Below are positions 11,732 to 23,250 of a DNA stretch of 64,000 nucleotides, piece after piece. The notes below the pieces were generated by a model. That model ran no database searches, was not told the origin of the DNA, and worked only from the letters and a program-made list of their open reading frames with translations. This DNA comes from Agroathelia rolfsii (lineage: Eukaryota > Basidiomycota > Agaricomycetes > Amylocorticiales > Amylocorticiaceae). Each line of letters starts with the position of its first letter. The first letter of the stretch is position 1. The stretch spans positions 620,001 through 684,000 of the forward strand of contig JABRWF010000002.1 in the NCBI GenBank assembly GCA_018343915.1, in the 5' to 3' direction. The translations under genes and the position numbers were made by a program.

Positions 11732-12540
11732 ATGTTTCGTAGTCTTGTTCGACGCGTCTCTGGCGCTTTCTCACGCGTCAATCCGTATCGGGATACAAGC
11801 GCATGTATGTAGCCTCTCCAGTCGGGATTTAGACCATACTAGACGGCCCATCTAACGTGGCGCCACATACAGCACATCCCTCCACAGACTCAGAACCTGT
11901 CCAGATAGGTACTAAGCGACGTCGAAGCTTTACAGGCCCCGATGATGAAGAGGAGCAGACTGAAAGGAAATATGCAACACTGAAGCGGAATAAAGGCGAC
12001 GACACTCTGTCGCCCGATGGTGAACAGCAGGCGGAGTTCTTTCAACGTGAAGAGTCGCCCAAGGCTATTGTACCTCCGGAGAAGGAAACGAACGAGGTCA
12101 AGGAAGTTACTCAAGGCGTTAATGATGTTCACCTCGAAGAGAGTGTACCAGCGTCTGCGGAACAACCACAATCCGAGAAACCAGGGGAGGCTTCAAGCAC
12201 AGAAACCAAAGACGTGGACTCCCAGGCATTGGTTGAAGAAGATGAATCTCTTACGGCAGCTCTGGAAACACCCTTACCTGCCGACCGATCCCCTTCGCCA
12301 GTTGTGGAGGGCATCGACGCCAGTGCTCTCGCTGCTGAACCCAGTGCAGAGGCAACAGACCCGTCACCAGCCCAGGACGTATCCGAAGAACCGATTGAAA
12401 ACAATGAGGCTATTGCGTCTGAATCTATGGATCACAGCGCTTCAGAAACCGCTCCGGTGTCAGAACACCTTGTTTCGGAAGTGGTTCACCCTGAGCGTGA
12501 AGCGACTCACTCAGGAGAAGAAAAAACGGAGCAATCATAA
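11732..12540 (+). CDS. Small acidic, intrinsically disordered protein (unrecognised)
   Basis: Exons 11732-11804 and 11873-12540 give 246 residues. The start is the first ATG, in MFRSLVRRVSGAFSRVNPYR. The single intron uses GTATGT and CATACAG and keeps the frame. The N-terminal 20 residues are Arg-rich, Ser-rich and free of acidic residues, as in mitochondrial presequences. Next comes a basic KRRR stretch with an acidic patch (PDDEEEQTERK). The remaining 180 residues are Glu/Ser/Pro/Ala-rich with no predicted fold. No domain is recognised; it could be a nuclear or mitochondrial disordered protein. The reading frame is supported by length and the good splice junction only. Confidence 0.6.
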
Positions 12541-13028
12541 AACATCCTGCTATCCTTTTTTTATTTAGCAAGATACCCTTGTATTGCACACCGTTGTGCT
12601 TATGACATGCTAATGCCTCCCTGTAATATTTCTTTCTATCTATCCTTTCGCCTGCTTACTCATCTTACTTTGTGTAAGCATTCAGCCTTCATCTATACTG
12701 TTCTCTTGCTTTGCTTCTGTTTATATCCAATGACATTAATACACCAATTCGTCTCCACTATTTGGATCATCATTCATGCGAAGACGATACATTAATTCTG
12801 AGTTTTGAGGATTGTTACATAACATCAATAAGCAAATACAATTCATGGATATGCCCAGATGAAGCATATGCTACATAGAAGAAGGCTTAGGAGTGAACAT
12901 AATACAAGCATTGAATCTAATGATGCTTTTTCCTATCCATTTAGCTGACTTTTGACCCACTGAAGTCTGTTAAATCACGCTCTGGAGTCCATGGCGGCGC
13001 CACTGTTAACATGAGGTCCATGACCGTT
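12541..13028. other. Convergent 3' region
   Basis: This 488-bp spacer separates the stops of the acidic protein (+) and the CCCH protein (-). It is T-rich after 12540, as expected for 3' UTRs. No further gene is supported. Confidence 0.5.
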
Positions 13029-14292
13029 CTAGGGTTTCAGTAGCACAGTGATTCGGCGTGCGGGAGTGTAACCTTGAAGTCTGCGCCGCATTAAAGGAGT
13101 CGTCTCATACAGGATATCCTGTGGCGCCATGATCATAGTCGTGGTGGCGGAATGAAGCTGAGTACTGGTGATTGGTGGCGTCTGCAAACGAGGAGTGGAA
13201 GACATGCTTGATATTGCGGAAGAGGCGAGTGATGGTACGGGGCTGGTGGAGGAAGCAGGTCTTATCGGTGCTGGGTAGCGGGTGACATTCACAATCACTC
13301 GCTCAATTTCTTCGTCTGTTGGCATGGCTTCAACAGTTGAGCGTGCTCCAGCTGTAGCAATCTGGACGTTGCTCGGATGCAAACCATTCAGAACCATATC
13401 AACAGCGTCCATAGATCTGAAATCGAAACCCTGAAGACTTGGCTGGATAGGGTGCGTGTTCGCCGAGTTTTGAGGATGAAGACCGGGTGTTACTACATAG
13501 TCCAAATTAGGACCCATCACATCTAAGAGGGGAAGTCAGAAAAAACTCTGGTACTTTGGATAAGATAGACTCACACTGGGAAGCGATTCCAGTAGGCTCT
13601 TGAATGTCATTGTTGAGATGTTCATGCTTAAAAGGACACTGTTCAGCATCTCCACATAGATCACCTGCTAAGCATGGCGTGTATTTGATATCTATAAAAG
13701 ATCAAAATAGTTAGTGACTGCATGTAACATTCAGTTACATAAATGAAACGCGCATGGTTCGATATTCTTGGGGTGAAAGTAATGACACTCTGGGAACGTG
13801 CATCGACCCTGAATGAATGCCCAGCAGTGCGAAAGCGGTCGTCCATCGACTATATAAGGCTGGATGGTCTGGTCATGTATACTGTTAATGCAATGAGAAG
13901 TTCAGGAAAATCACAAATTATCCAACATTGAGCGCGTACAATGCACAAGAATCTCTCCATGCGCAAAACCCTCTCTGACTAAAATGCCTGCATAGGGTGG
14001 TGCGACGAGCTTGCTTTGCGTTCATATCCCTAGTAGCCGCATTTTGTTCCGCTTGATCGACCCCTTTCTGGGATTTTGCCACACGCTCATTGTTACATAT
14101 ATAATAGTTAGACGGAACTAAAATTGGGGCAATATTTCGATGGGCATGGGCAATGGTGTCCGTAAGAGGCAAGTAATGATGGCCAGTGTTTTCAGGATCC
14201 ACGTCTGGGGCCGTTAGGCCAGCTGATGACCTTGTCATCGGATATAAAAGGTGGCTCGAATAACTGTCAGTGAGGCGAGAGGATCCAGACAT
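13029..14292 (-). CDS. Protein with three CCCH zinc fingers
   Basis: Exons 14292-13940, 13881-13739, 13691-13575 and 13522-13029 join in frame to give 368 residues. Splicing rebuilds three CCCH fingers. Finger 1 is CRHFSQRGFCAWRDSCAFIH (C-x8-C-x5-C-x3-H, split by intron 1). Finger 2 is CWAFIQGRCTFPECHYFH (C-x7-C-x4-C-x3-H). Finger 3 is CLAGDLCGDAEQCPFKH (C-x5-C-x5-C-x3-H). Such clusters usually bind AU-rich or other single-stranded RNA, or occur in RNA-linked E3 ligases (Makorin type), but no RING finger was seen. The C-terminal 160 residues are Ser/Thr/Pro-rich and look disordered. The restoration of whole fingers across two splice junctions strongly supports the model. The ATG at 14292 is the first in frame, but an upstream exon is possible. 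Confidence 0.8.
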
Positions 14293-15591
14293 TGCAGTGC
14301 GGTGATGTCTGAGCTAAATTCATAGGGCATATTTAAGACTACCCAGTGGGGCCAACCACCAGATTATCAATGCCGGGTGGCATGAACCACCGAAGTGATA
14401 AAGAGACGGCGCTGACAAATCGAAGCAACAATGAATGGGAGTTCTTTGTGAGCTATCTGTGGTCGCCCTTGTAGCTTGTTGCGTGCCCCAGAATAGATAG
14501 TGGCGAGCTTCCGGCATATGCTGCATAAATCTGGTAATGAATCAGAGCGATAATATATCATTAAATCACAAATTATGTGCAGTCATGTCCATTGAGCAGG
14601 TATCTGGATGAATGAGCAGAAACGGCAGGTTTTAATATCAAGGCAGTCATTCAATTGCCCAAATAGTCAAGCTAGCTCCATCGTATGATTTTCGGAATAC
14701 TGAATAATTCACTTCACGCACAATTACTACGCCACGAGATACCTTGAGCTCACCGAAGTTCTGGGTCCCACGTTGAATAAAATGTAAGTTTGGTAATGTG
14801 CTATAGGTAAGCCAGAGCATGGCGAAGCCCAGGGTCAAGTTTCAATAAATGTAGTAATCCTTAAATCCTCGTTGTCTGGGTTTTGCCTAGGAGCACAATA
14901 CGCGCAACGAAGAGTCTTCAGACCTACTAACTACCTTCGTGATATCTCAAAATCCTGGCGGGTCAATTCAGCAGCATAATTATCACTTTCTCTGAAGAGA
15001 TTGAGAGATGCTAATATGACATTATCCTGGGAGTAGAATGTATGACCGGGCCGTGCCAGGTTATGTTACCGTACACTGGCACAGAATTTTCATATGTTCA
15101 ATCCGAATCCAAGCTTGAAAAAAAGAATCATAGCCAGTGAAGTACGCCATTGCATATATTCCGCATGAGCATTGTTGACTGGTTGGAAGTGCCTAGACAA
15201 AGCCCGCTCAAGCTTGAAGCTCGAAGTTTAGAAAAATCATGCCAACCAACGGACAAAGGCGTCATCAACGGATTCGCGATTGTGTTACTCCTCAGAAGCA
15301 GATTCTAGTCACATATTAGTCACATATCGTGCCAGTCACGGTGGGTCTTTGAACTTGAGCTTCAAGTTGAACCATTCGCGACTGTTTGTTAAGCTCTTTT
15401 ATGATTTACAGAACTAGTATTCTATACACTAGTGAGGATTGAAAGTATTTAGTTTCTGGTAAACAGATTCCTCTGTCTATATTTCGTAGTACTTGGGTCT
15501 CATCAATAGTGCAGCCATAATCCTCCACAGTGTCAGGGCAACACCAAGTTGGCGATCACTCGATGATACAATCAAATCGATGTATATATCA

Positions 15592-15683
15592 CTATATGTA
15601 GGTGGGGGATCCTGAGGGTCAAAGAATGAAACAAACAAGTGAACGACGGATGCTCTACCTATATGTAGGTGGGGGATCCTGAG
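15592..15683. repeat. Two direct copies of a 25-bp unit
   Basis: Bases 15592-15616 and 15659-15683 are identical over 25 bases (core TAGGTGGGGGATCCTGAG) and 67 bp apart. They lie about 100 bp before the left end of the foldback element. The origin is unknown. Confidence 0.8.
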
Positions 15684-15776
15684 AGAACAAAGATGGGGGA
15701 ATTTACTGTAGGGTTTCTTGTACATATATATGAAAGGTATCGTATGAACAAACAGGATAAAACAAAGAGAAGGAAA

Positions 15777-15788
15777 ATATAAAAGGAA
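15777..15788. repeat. Left 12-bp flanking direct repeat (putative target-site duplication)
   Basis: ATATAAAAGGAA directly before the foldback element. The same 12 bases occur at 16521-16532 directly after it. Confidence 0.65.
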
Positions 15789-16520
15789 GGTACAGTCACT
15801 GCACAAAAAAAGTGTCCGATTGAGGTGGTTTCACGGCTACATCTTCTTCCTCACAATACTTTCAACCCAAACAAAGTATACCATGTCATAGTAGACCTCT
15901 GATAACCCCATGTACATACCCAAAATATTTTCTTACATCAAATAAACAATGTGTGAGCGAGTACACAAACACCCCCATCAAGACCTATCTCTATGATTAT
16001 CTGCTCTGGGAGAAAATGAGTTACATCCTCAAAAACTAGATGAAATGCAGATTATTTTCCGATTTTTTCTTGTATGAAAAGACTATGTAGTTGTTGAGAT
16101 ATAAACCACGTGAACCGGGGCAAAACTGTCTAACTCCGTGCTAAAAGCACAATATACTTCCGTAAAGTTAACAAAATCTCCAACCACCTCACTTTTGATA
16201 GCTCAATTCCTCAACAGTCACATAGTCTTTTCATACAAGAAAAAATCGGAAAATAATCTGCATTTCATCTAGTTTTTGAGGATGTAACTCATTTTCTCCC
16301 AGAGCAGATAATCATAGAGATAGGTCTTGATGGGGGTGTTTGTGTACTCGCTCACACATTGTTTATTTGATGTAAGAAAATATTTTGGGTATGTACATGG
16401 GGTTATCAGAGGTCTACTATGAGATATTACACTTTGTTTGGGTTGAAAGTATTGTGAGGAAGGAGATGTAGCCGTGAAACCAGCTTAATCGGACATTTTT
16501 TTTGTGCAGTGACTGTAACG
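15789..16520. mobile_element. Foldback / MITE-like element with 308-bp inverted arms
   Basis: The left arm (15791-16098) and right arm (16210-16517) are reverse complements of each other, each 308 bp. They differ at only a few places (mainly around 15820-15900), and about 200 bp are identical. A 111-bp spacer lies between. The outer ends begin GGTACAGTCACTGCAC and, read inward from the other side, CGTTACAGTCACTGCAC. The 12-mer ATATAAAAGGAA flanks the unit directly on both sides (15777-15788 and 16521-16532), as a target-site duplication would. No transposase frame is present, so it would be non-autonomous. The near-identity of the arms suggests a young insertion or ongoing gene conversion between them. 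Confidence 0.75.
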
Positions 16521-16532
16521 ATATAAAAGGAA
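16521..16532. repeat. Right 12-bp flanking direct repeat (putative target-site duplication)
   Basis: ATATAAAAGGAA, identical and in the same orientation as 15777-15788. Confidence 0.65.
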
Positions 16533-17804
16533 AGTGGCCGTAAGAAGAGGAAAAGGAATCACGGAGAGTGGTGGCGAGCTCATGTAGCCATACAAAGATC
16601 GCGCGCGTAATCACATGCACGAGAGAAGGAGTCAGCAGGAGGGCCTTGAATAGGTGCTCCCCTGACACACAGCGCTCTGCTTAACTTCTAGAGTATGAGT
16701 CTATCCTCCTGAATTGCCTTGATCAAGGAATCTTGGACCATCACTCGTTTATCGTTTGGTATTGGCAGCGTTGTATTGAGCTTGGTTCAACCTTTATATT
16801 AGTCCTAGGTTGGAGACTGAGACTTAAGGCTAGCTTAAGGGATAAACAAATATGCTCGAAAGCTTCTGATTAATACAGTTCCTTGACTGTATGGAATGGC
16901 AGTCCAACCATTGAGTGACTTCACTTTTCAAATATAGCACTCATATTGTCTGACAATTTACCTACAAATAGATGTCACGGTTCCAGTCGATTTCGAAAAC
17001 TTTCAGTTCACAGAATCTGAATAAACCTTAACCCCTGGTAAGTTAAAAGTTCGACTCTCCCACATCCCTGTCTTTGCATCTTCTATGCACTTAATTAAAT
17101 GTCTGATGATCAACTCAGACTCTGACAACCATCCCGTTTTATTTTGGTATCGAGTATTGAAACGGAATGCTAACACCTGCCAGGAATTGATTATAATAGG
17201 GAAAGCGTGAAAAAGTGATATCTTTGAAACTTGAATGGCGCTTCGATTGAGCCCAGAACGCACCGTCGTTTCGGTAATATTTTGCAGTCACTTATTGTAA
17301 GCAATGCCATCGAGTAACTTGAACCGAAATGGGGTGTCGATGAGATTGATTAACTGAGAATAGATCACTCCATGCTCATGATTGACTTTGTCGACTCTTT
17401 GCCTGCCTCACGGATTATGTTCTATTTTAGAGAATTTTGATTGGAAATTTATGCATACTGCATGCGCAGCATAGCTGGCCCAGCTCGCTCGATCTCGGAG
17501 CGCGAAACAACTTTGGATATAAGCTAGATGCCCATCTACACTAATGGATAGTGTTGGAACTGTGGTGTCTAAACTGTGTACGACCGGTGACCGGCCCGCT
17601 CCTTCGCACTTTGTGGATCTGATAGCGAAGTCACCGGTTGCAACAATTTTGGAATACCCTTCTCTTCGATGGTATCTTACCATTTTGGCCGGTGCTGCAC
17701 ATGCAACGAGACTTCTCAAGTATAGCAGTGATGACATAATCGTCTTAATATTCTCCATCTTCTCCAGGATGTGATCCGTTTTATTGTTAGTGATAATGCT
17801 GCTG

Positions 17805-17816
17805 TATATAGTGCAC
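17805..17816 (+). promoter_or_regulatory. TATA block of GH95 copy 1
   Basis: TATATAGTGCAC, 40 bp before the ATG at 17845. The same element (TATATAatGCAC, with one or two changes) stands at a similar distance before all four GH95 copies, so it is likely the core promoter. Confidence 0.6.
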
Positions 17817-17844
17817 TAAGCGAAGCCCAGCGAACGCACACGAA

Positions 17845-20800
17845 ATGGATATCCTACTACTCTACCTTACCCTCTGGCCCGTTGGGTTTGCAAGCGCTTC
17901 AGTAACACTGATTGCCCCTCCAAATAACCATTCGACCAGTACGCGCCCATTAAGTCTCAACACTGTTTGGTCTGAGGGTCCTGGTACTGTTCAACGCGAA
18001 CGTAAAAAATCAACTCGATTTTCTAAAGGCTTGCTTACATAGGGCTTGATTTTTATACTGGCTCATATCTTATCGGGAATGGGTATGGATAGACACATCA
18101 AAAGCCAAAATATATGTTAACTTTGTATAGCTATCTTGGGGAAAGCATTCTCGGAGACCCGGCCAATGATGTGCATTACGTGCGTATACTTATACACCAG
18201 GAATAGGTCTAGTTTCTCGAGCTAATAACTCCGTAGATTAACATTGCTTCGCTATGGCTAGGAGGGTGGGGAATTTTCGCCTGTATCATTAACCCACTTT
18301 TTAACCTTCAGTACAATATAGTCCCTTCCGCAATTCAACATACTCTGGTGGGGTAAGCACCATTCCTAGTGCTATCTTTTTTTATTTTATCTCTTACGTT
18401 CCAGCTAGAATGGCCCTGTTTCAGCAATTCCGTATTGTGAGTGATATAGCGTGAAGGGGGCGTCAGTAGCCAATGTTATTCCTTAGATCGCGAGGTCCTA
18501 ACTGAGGCACGGGAAAATATCATGACAACGGGATATGGATGTTAGTTTAATATAATATCCTGGTTTTTATTCTGCTAATTTTTACCACTAGCGGTCAATG
18601 GTCTTATGGGAAATGGCAATGACCCGGATTATGTTAGAAAATACTTCTACTTAACAAACACAAACAAGTCATGTTAATTTTTCGGTATTTGAAGGGATCG
18701 TACTCAACAGCCGGTTACCTCAATATCACATCGAATATTACCGATTCCGCCATCACGAGCTATACTCGTGTTCTGGATATGGACCAAGGTCTTGTGAACA
18801 TTAGCTGGTCTGCCGGGAACGTGTCATACAATCGGTATGATGACTGGATCGACCCAATTCTATCCGATCCGAACCTTATCTGATCCTTCGTCTAGCGTAA
18901 CATTTTGTAGCTTTCCTGCAGAAGTTTGCGTGACACATACTACGGCTAATGCTTCGGTTCTCTCGTTAACTTACTCAGTGTCAACACCCGTTATCACGGT
19001 TCCACAAGGTAAGTTAACCCGCTGAGGTCTTACTATAGTCATTAAATCGTCTTAAAAAGCCATATGCTCCATTTCCAATCATACAATTGTCCAAAGAGGT
19101 CGCTTGAATGATACGACGGATGGCATAGCGAAAACCATGCTCTATGAAATTCAAGCATATGCAGGGTCTGTTGGAGGTCATTTCTCTTGTGCGAGCGACG
19201 GCTCTCTGTCTCTGATAGGTGCAAAGGAGAGTTGGGTCATCTGGACAGGTGATACCGAGTTAGTAACTAATGCTCATAACGCCTTCTATTCTGCGAACTA
19301 ACGAGGCAAACCTAGATTTGATCTTACAACATGTAACAAGGCATCTGGGTACTCCTGTCGTGGTGCGGATCCGCATGCGACCGTTGTCAGCCACTTGGCT
19401 GTTGCAAACCAGAAATCCTTATCTACTCTTTTGTGTAAGTTTAATATTGAAAACTACTGAGTATATTCTGTATTTGAGCATGGGCTTGAATGATGACCTA
19501 GCCGATCACGTTGCTGATTACTCCGCGCTGGCACATACCTTCACACTCGATATTGGCCAAGCAAATAATGCATCGGCTATTATATTGCCTACTGACCAAT
19601 TGATGAATGACTATGACTTTGACACCGGTTCTCCTCTTCTTGAGTACTTGGTTTACAGGTGGCTACTTTGATTATTTCCCGATACAAATACACTCACTTG
19701 TGTTGTGTTTCATGAAAGCTATGGTCGCCATCTATTAATTTCGAGCACGAGGCTTAAGAGTACATTCCTTCCACCTAATCTTCAAGGAATATGGGCAGTT
19801 GAAGCGAGTAATCCTTGGTCGGGTGACTTCCATTACGACCTCAATCTGGTAAAATGTATGTTGTAAGTATCCAACGTGTTCTGATGGGGTATCTAGGAAA
19901 TGATGCAATGGCCTGGGGAGGCTACCGATATCGCACAAGGCATAGAGAATATGGGAAATTGGATATGGGTCAATATCTCGCCTTTTTCAAACACATATGA
20001 GGCTGACATCATCTCATCAGTACGCCCTACAAGACCGTGGTACTGATACAGCCAAGATCTTGTATGGAGTGGAGAATGGCTATGTCTATCATACTGCATC
20101 GAACCTCTTCGGCTACACTGGCATGCAAGGAAACTATGGGGATGGGGATTATGAACCAGATTGGTGCGTATACCAAGTGCTTCAATAAGGTCTTATCAAT
20201 ATTATCGCCTGTCTTACCTTCCATATCCAGGTCTGACTTCACCGTGAGGCAACATCGTCGATTTTCGTTCTTTTCAACTGATCTAGATGTCCAATATTCT
20301 CTTAGGCTGCACCCGCATGGCTACTTCAACATCTATATGATCATTATGTTTATAATCCAAGCAATACGACATGGTTTAAGACCATTACTTATCCTCTGAT
20401 GAAGGTGAAAGTCTCTTGCTATTGAAATGTCACAAGACCTCATTTTGATTGGTTTAGGCCCATGCCCAATTTCAAATGGCATTTTTGCAAGAGGATACGT
20501 ACTTCAATGATGGTACATACGTTGTTGCCCCTTGTAGTTCGCCTGAGAAAGGTATATTCATTTTATATTATATTTTGTTTTTGTTTTGGCTTGCTAAAGC
20601 TTATCTCTGAAGATCCTGTCACCCTTGGATGTACTTGGAACCAGCAGGTATGCGCATTTTAAATCAAGACCATCGTCAGCGATGCTGAAACAATTTAATT
20701 TACAGCAAATTTTCGAACTCTTTCATAATATTCTAAAAGTATACGAAGTTGCTGGCGATCAAGACGTCGCATTCATCTCCAACATCACATCAACGTTGCA

Positions 20801-21812
20801 GTATCTCTATCCTGGTATACGTATTGGTTGGTGGGGACAATTGCAAGGCCAGGCGGTTTTCATTCTTCAATAAATGACTTCAACTCAAAGAGAATACAGA
20901 ATTCAAGCTTGACATCGACAATCAAACAGATCCACATCGCCACTTGAGCCATCTGCTTGGTGTGTATCCCGGGTGGGAGATTAGTGGATATTATGGGCAG
21001 TCACTTGGGAATCAGTCAATCTTAGATGCCGCCGCAATCTCTTTGAATGCTCGTGGAAATGGTACTGTTGACTATAACGCAGGTATATGATTTTTTTTCT
21101 GCTCTCTGTCACTGCAAGTCGCTTCTCATTACAAACGACATAGGATGGGAGAAAATTATGCGCTCTGTAGTCGCAAGTGGTCTAAAAAATGGCAGCTGGG
21201 CAGGCTTTGAATATCGTTATATGATTTGGAATAATTTGAATGGTAATTTCCTATCATGCTTCTCACTCATCGTGTTTTTACATTTAAGAAACAGGCAACC
21301 TTTTGAGTATGTACGACGGGCATGAGAGTCTTTTCCAGGCAAGTATATATTAGCTCGCAAAAATTTACACGTAATCTGACTCTCCCAAAGATGGATGCAA
21401 ATGGTGGATCCCCTGCTGCTGTGGTCAATATGATTTTCCAAAGCTTGGACTCCACTAAAGAGTATGTATTATTCCGACTGGTTGCCACATAGAATCTCAT
21501 GTTCGTTATAGGTATCGAAATGTGACCCAGGTCAATCTACTTCCAGCGTTGCCCTTCAATTGGCCTTCCGGCTCGTTTACAGGTGGCCGCCTTCGAGATG
21601 GACTAGGCATCGACTTGACATGGACCAACAGCATAGTAACTAAGTTCACGCTTCGTTCCGATAGGTCTATCGAAACACGCACGGTAGTGTTCCATTCCGA
21701 TTGTTTCAGCGGCAAGAAAGCCACTGCGACGTCTGGAAGTCCACATCTGAGTGGCACTTCGCTAACAATCACTCTGGTCAAAGGAGAAACTACGACAATC
21801 ACGATCTCGTAG
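17845..21812 (+). CDS. Secreted GH95-family glycoside hydrolase, copy 1
   Basis: About 26 exons were joined by comparison with the other three copies, giving roughly 850 residues. The signal peptide (MDILLLYLTLWPVGFASA) precedes SVTLIAPP. GH95 landmarks in order: LWLGGPFRNSTYSGG, PPNLQGIW, then FHYDLNLEMMQW where the family has Asn-x-Asn, then APCSSPE with the putative catalytic acid. Later come HRHLSHLLGVYPGW, FQMDANGG with the putative catalytic Asp, and LLPALPFNWPSG. GH95 enzymes are inverting alpha-L-fucosidases or alpha-L-galactosidases; the exact substrate is not visible. Two introns have GC instead of GT donors: 21339 (AG|GCAAGT, an accepted GC consensus) and 20848 (G|GCCAGG, poor). 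Unspliced, the latter hits a stop at about 20871, so this copy may be impaired. Confidence 0.85.
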
Positions 21813-23250
21813 ATAAATGTGTATGTATATCTTGTATAAATTTTTCTCAAGGACAAGCGATCAAGATCAACGTGCAGCGTTTATGTCCAATTAGACCTCT
21901 TCAATGCGGCAGCACTTATATCGTGCGTGAGTATTGATATCTGGGGCTAGGTTTAAGCTTTGCTTGCCACGAGTCAGATAAACCTTGTTCCATGTCAAGT
22001 GTGATAGGATTTAAAATCCACATGGTCAATCAAAATACATTCAAACCACTCCTTAAGCCATTTGATTGATGGGTTCCAAATAGTACATCAATAGGATTGA
22101 GAGCGAAAAGTCAATCCTGACTTATATTTCAGCTTCTCTCTTGGCTCGCGGAAACAGGGCATAGAATCAAACAATAATGCAAATAGGTTCCAAGCTGGTG
22201 TTTATTCCGCCGATTCAAATTATATACTGAATGGGACGGGAAATTTTATGTGTGGAACTGACACAGAAGCTGGCGGGATCGAGAAAGCTCGAGAATAGCT
22301 ATGCCTGGACCTCCCCTCCCCCCCCCCCCAAAGCTAGACCCATGCTAGTGTGAAAATACGACGAGCGACGACGATGAGCAGTGGTCGATACAAAATAGTA
22401 TATTCCGCTTGTCTATTTGTACATCGTTGTACATAGTCAAACGGATGCAGATCGAGAATGTAAACAAAGGAGAAATCATGTGACCCGACACGTGGATCAC
22501 ATATTCTAACGGCTAGGTGTGTGGTATATGGAGGTGGAAGGGAGAAACAGAACTACCGCCGTGCTATTGCACAGCTGCAAGTGAGGGCACTAAGTGTTCA
22601 GTGTGAAGGGCAGCGACGGCCGTATGAGCGTCGGAACGCGGTGGGGTCTGAATTCAAGCCTGTGGCTGTGTCTTCCCAATGCCGAAACTCAACCTTGCAG
22701 GCTCGGAATCGTTTGACGGCAACATATCAGCTGAACATGAATTATGCTTCCACTCCTGCACTCATGATCGATTATCCACACGCTTCACTTCTTCTGTTTC
22801 GTGTCAACTCGAAGAAGTTTGGTTAGCAATTCATTTGTTCTGCATGCGCGATGTGACAGACTCTGGTCCGGCTCTCTCAATCTCGAGAGACCGAACAACG
22901 TTTATGGCTGCAACTCAGGCTTCAGTCACAATAATGAATACAGCTAACATTGCCATCTCTGACTTGTACTCGGCTAGTTACCGGCCCGCTCCTTCGCGCA
23001 CTTCGTTGATTTGATAGTCAAGTCGCCAGTCGCAATAATATTTGGGATGCTCTTCTCTTTGATAGTATGTAGTAATTTTGGATGGTGTTGCATATGCAAC
23101 GAGACTTCCACAGTATAGTAGTGACGACATGAATATTTGAATATTCCATGCTTTCTCCAGGAAGTGATCTGTTTTTATTGTTAGTGATGCAGCTGCTGTA
23201 TATAATGCACTATACTATGCGCTATACAAGGCACAGTGAGTGCATCCGAC
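21813..23250. other. Intergenic between GH95 copies 1 and 2
   Basis: About 1.4 kb. The last 400 bp (about 22850-23250) repeat, with changes, the sequence upstream of copy 1 (about 17450-17844); shared words include CCGGCCCGCTCCTTCG and TGCAACGAGACTT. A run of 14 C lies near 22316-22330. No gene is supported. Confidence 0.55.
23199..23210 (+). promoter_or_regulatory. TATA block of GH95 copy 2
   Basis: TATATAATGCAC, about 50 bp before the ATG at 23251. Confidence 0.6.

Larger units (their letters stand above)
14293..17844. other. Gene-poor region with a foldback element
   Basis: About 3.55 kb with no supported gene. It holds a tandem pair of 25-bp repeats (15592-15616 and 15659-15683) and the 732-bp foldback element (15789-16520). 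From about 17450 to the end it carries the promoter block of GH95 copy 1, which is duplicated before copy 2. Open frames in between are short and show no motif. Confidence 0.5.

Noticed and set aside
17003..17263. 86-codon minus-strand frame in the gene-poor region
   Set aside because: No domain, no plausible neighbouring exons, and AT-rich background.
22316..22330. Run of about 14 C as a possible functional G-quadruplex
   Set aside because: A single homopolymer is more simply explained by slippage. It is also a likely place for sequencing error.
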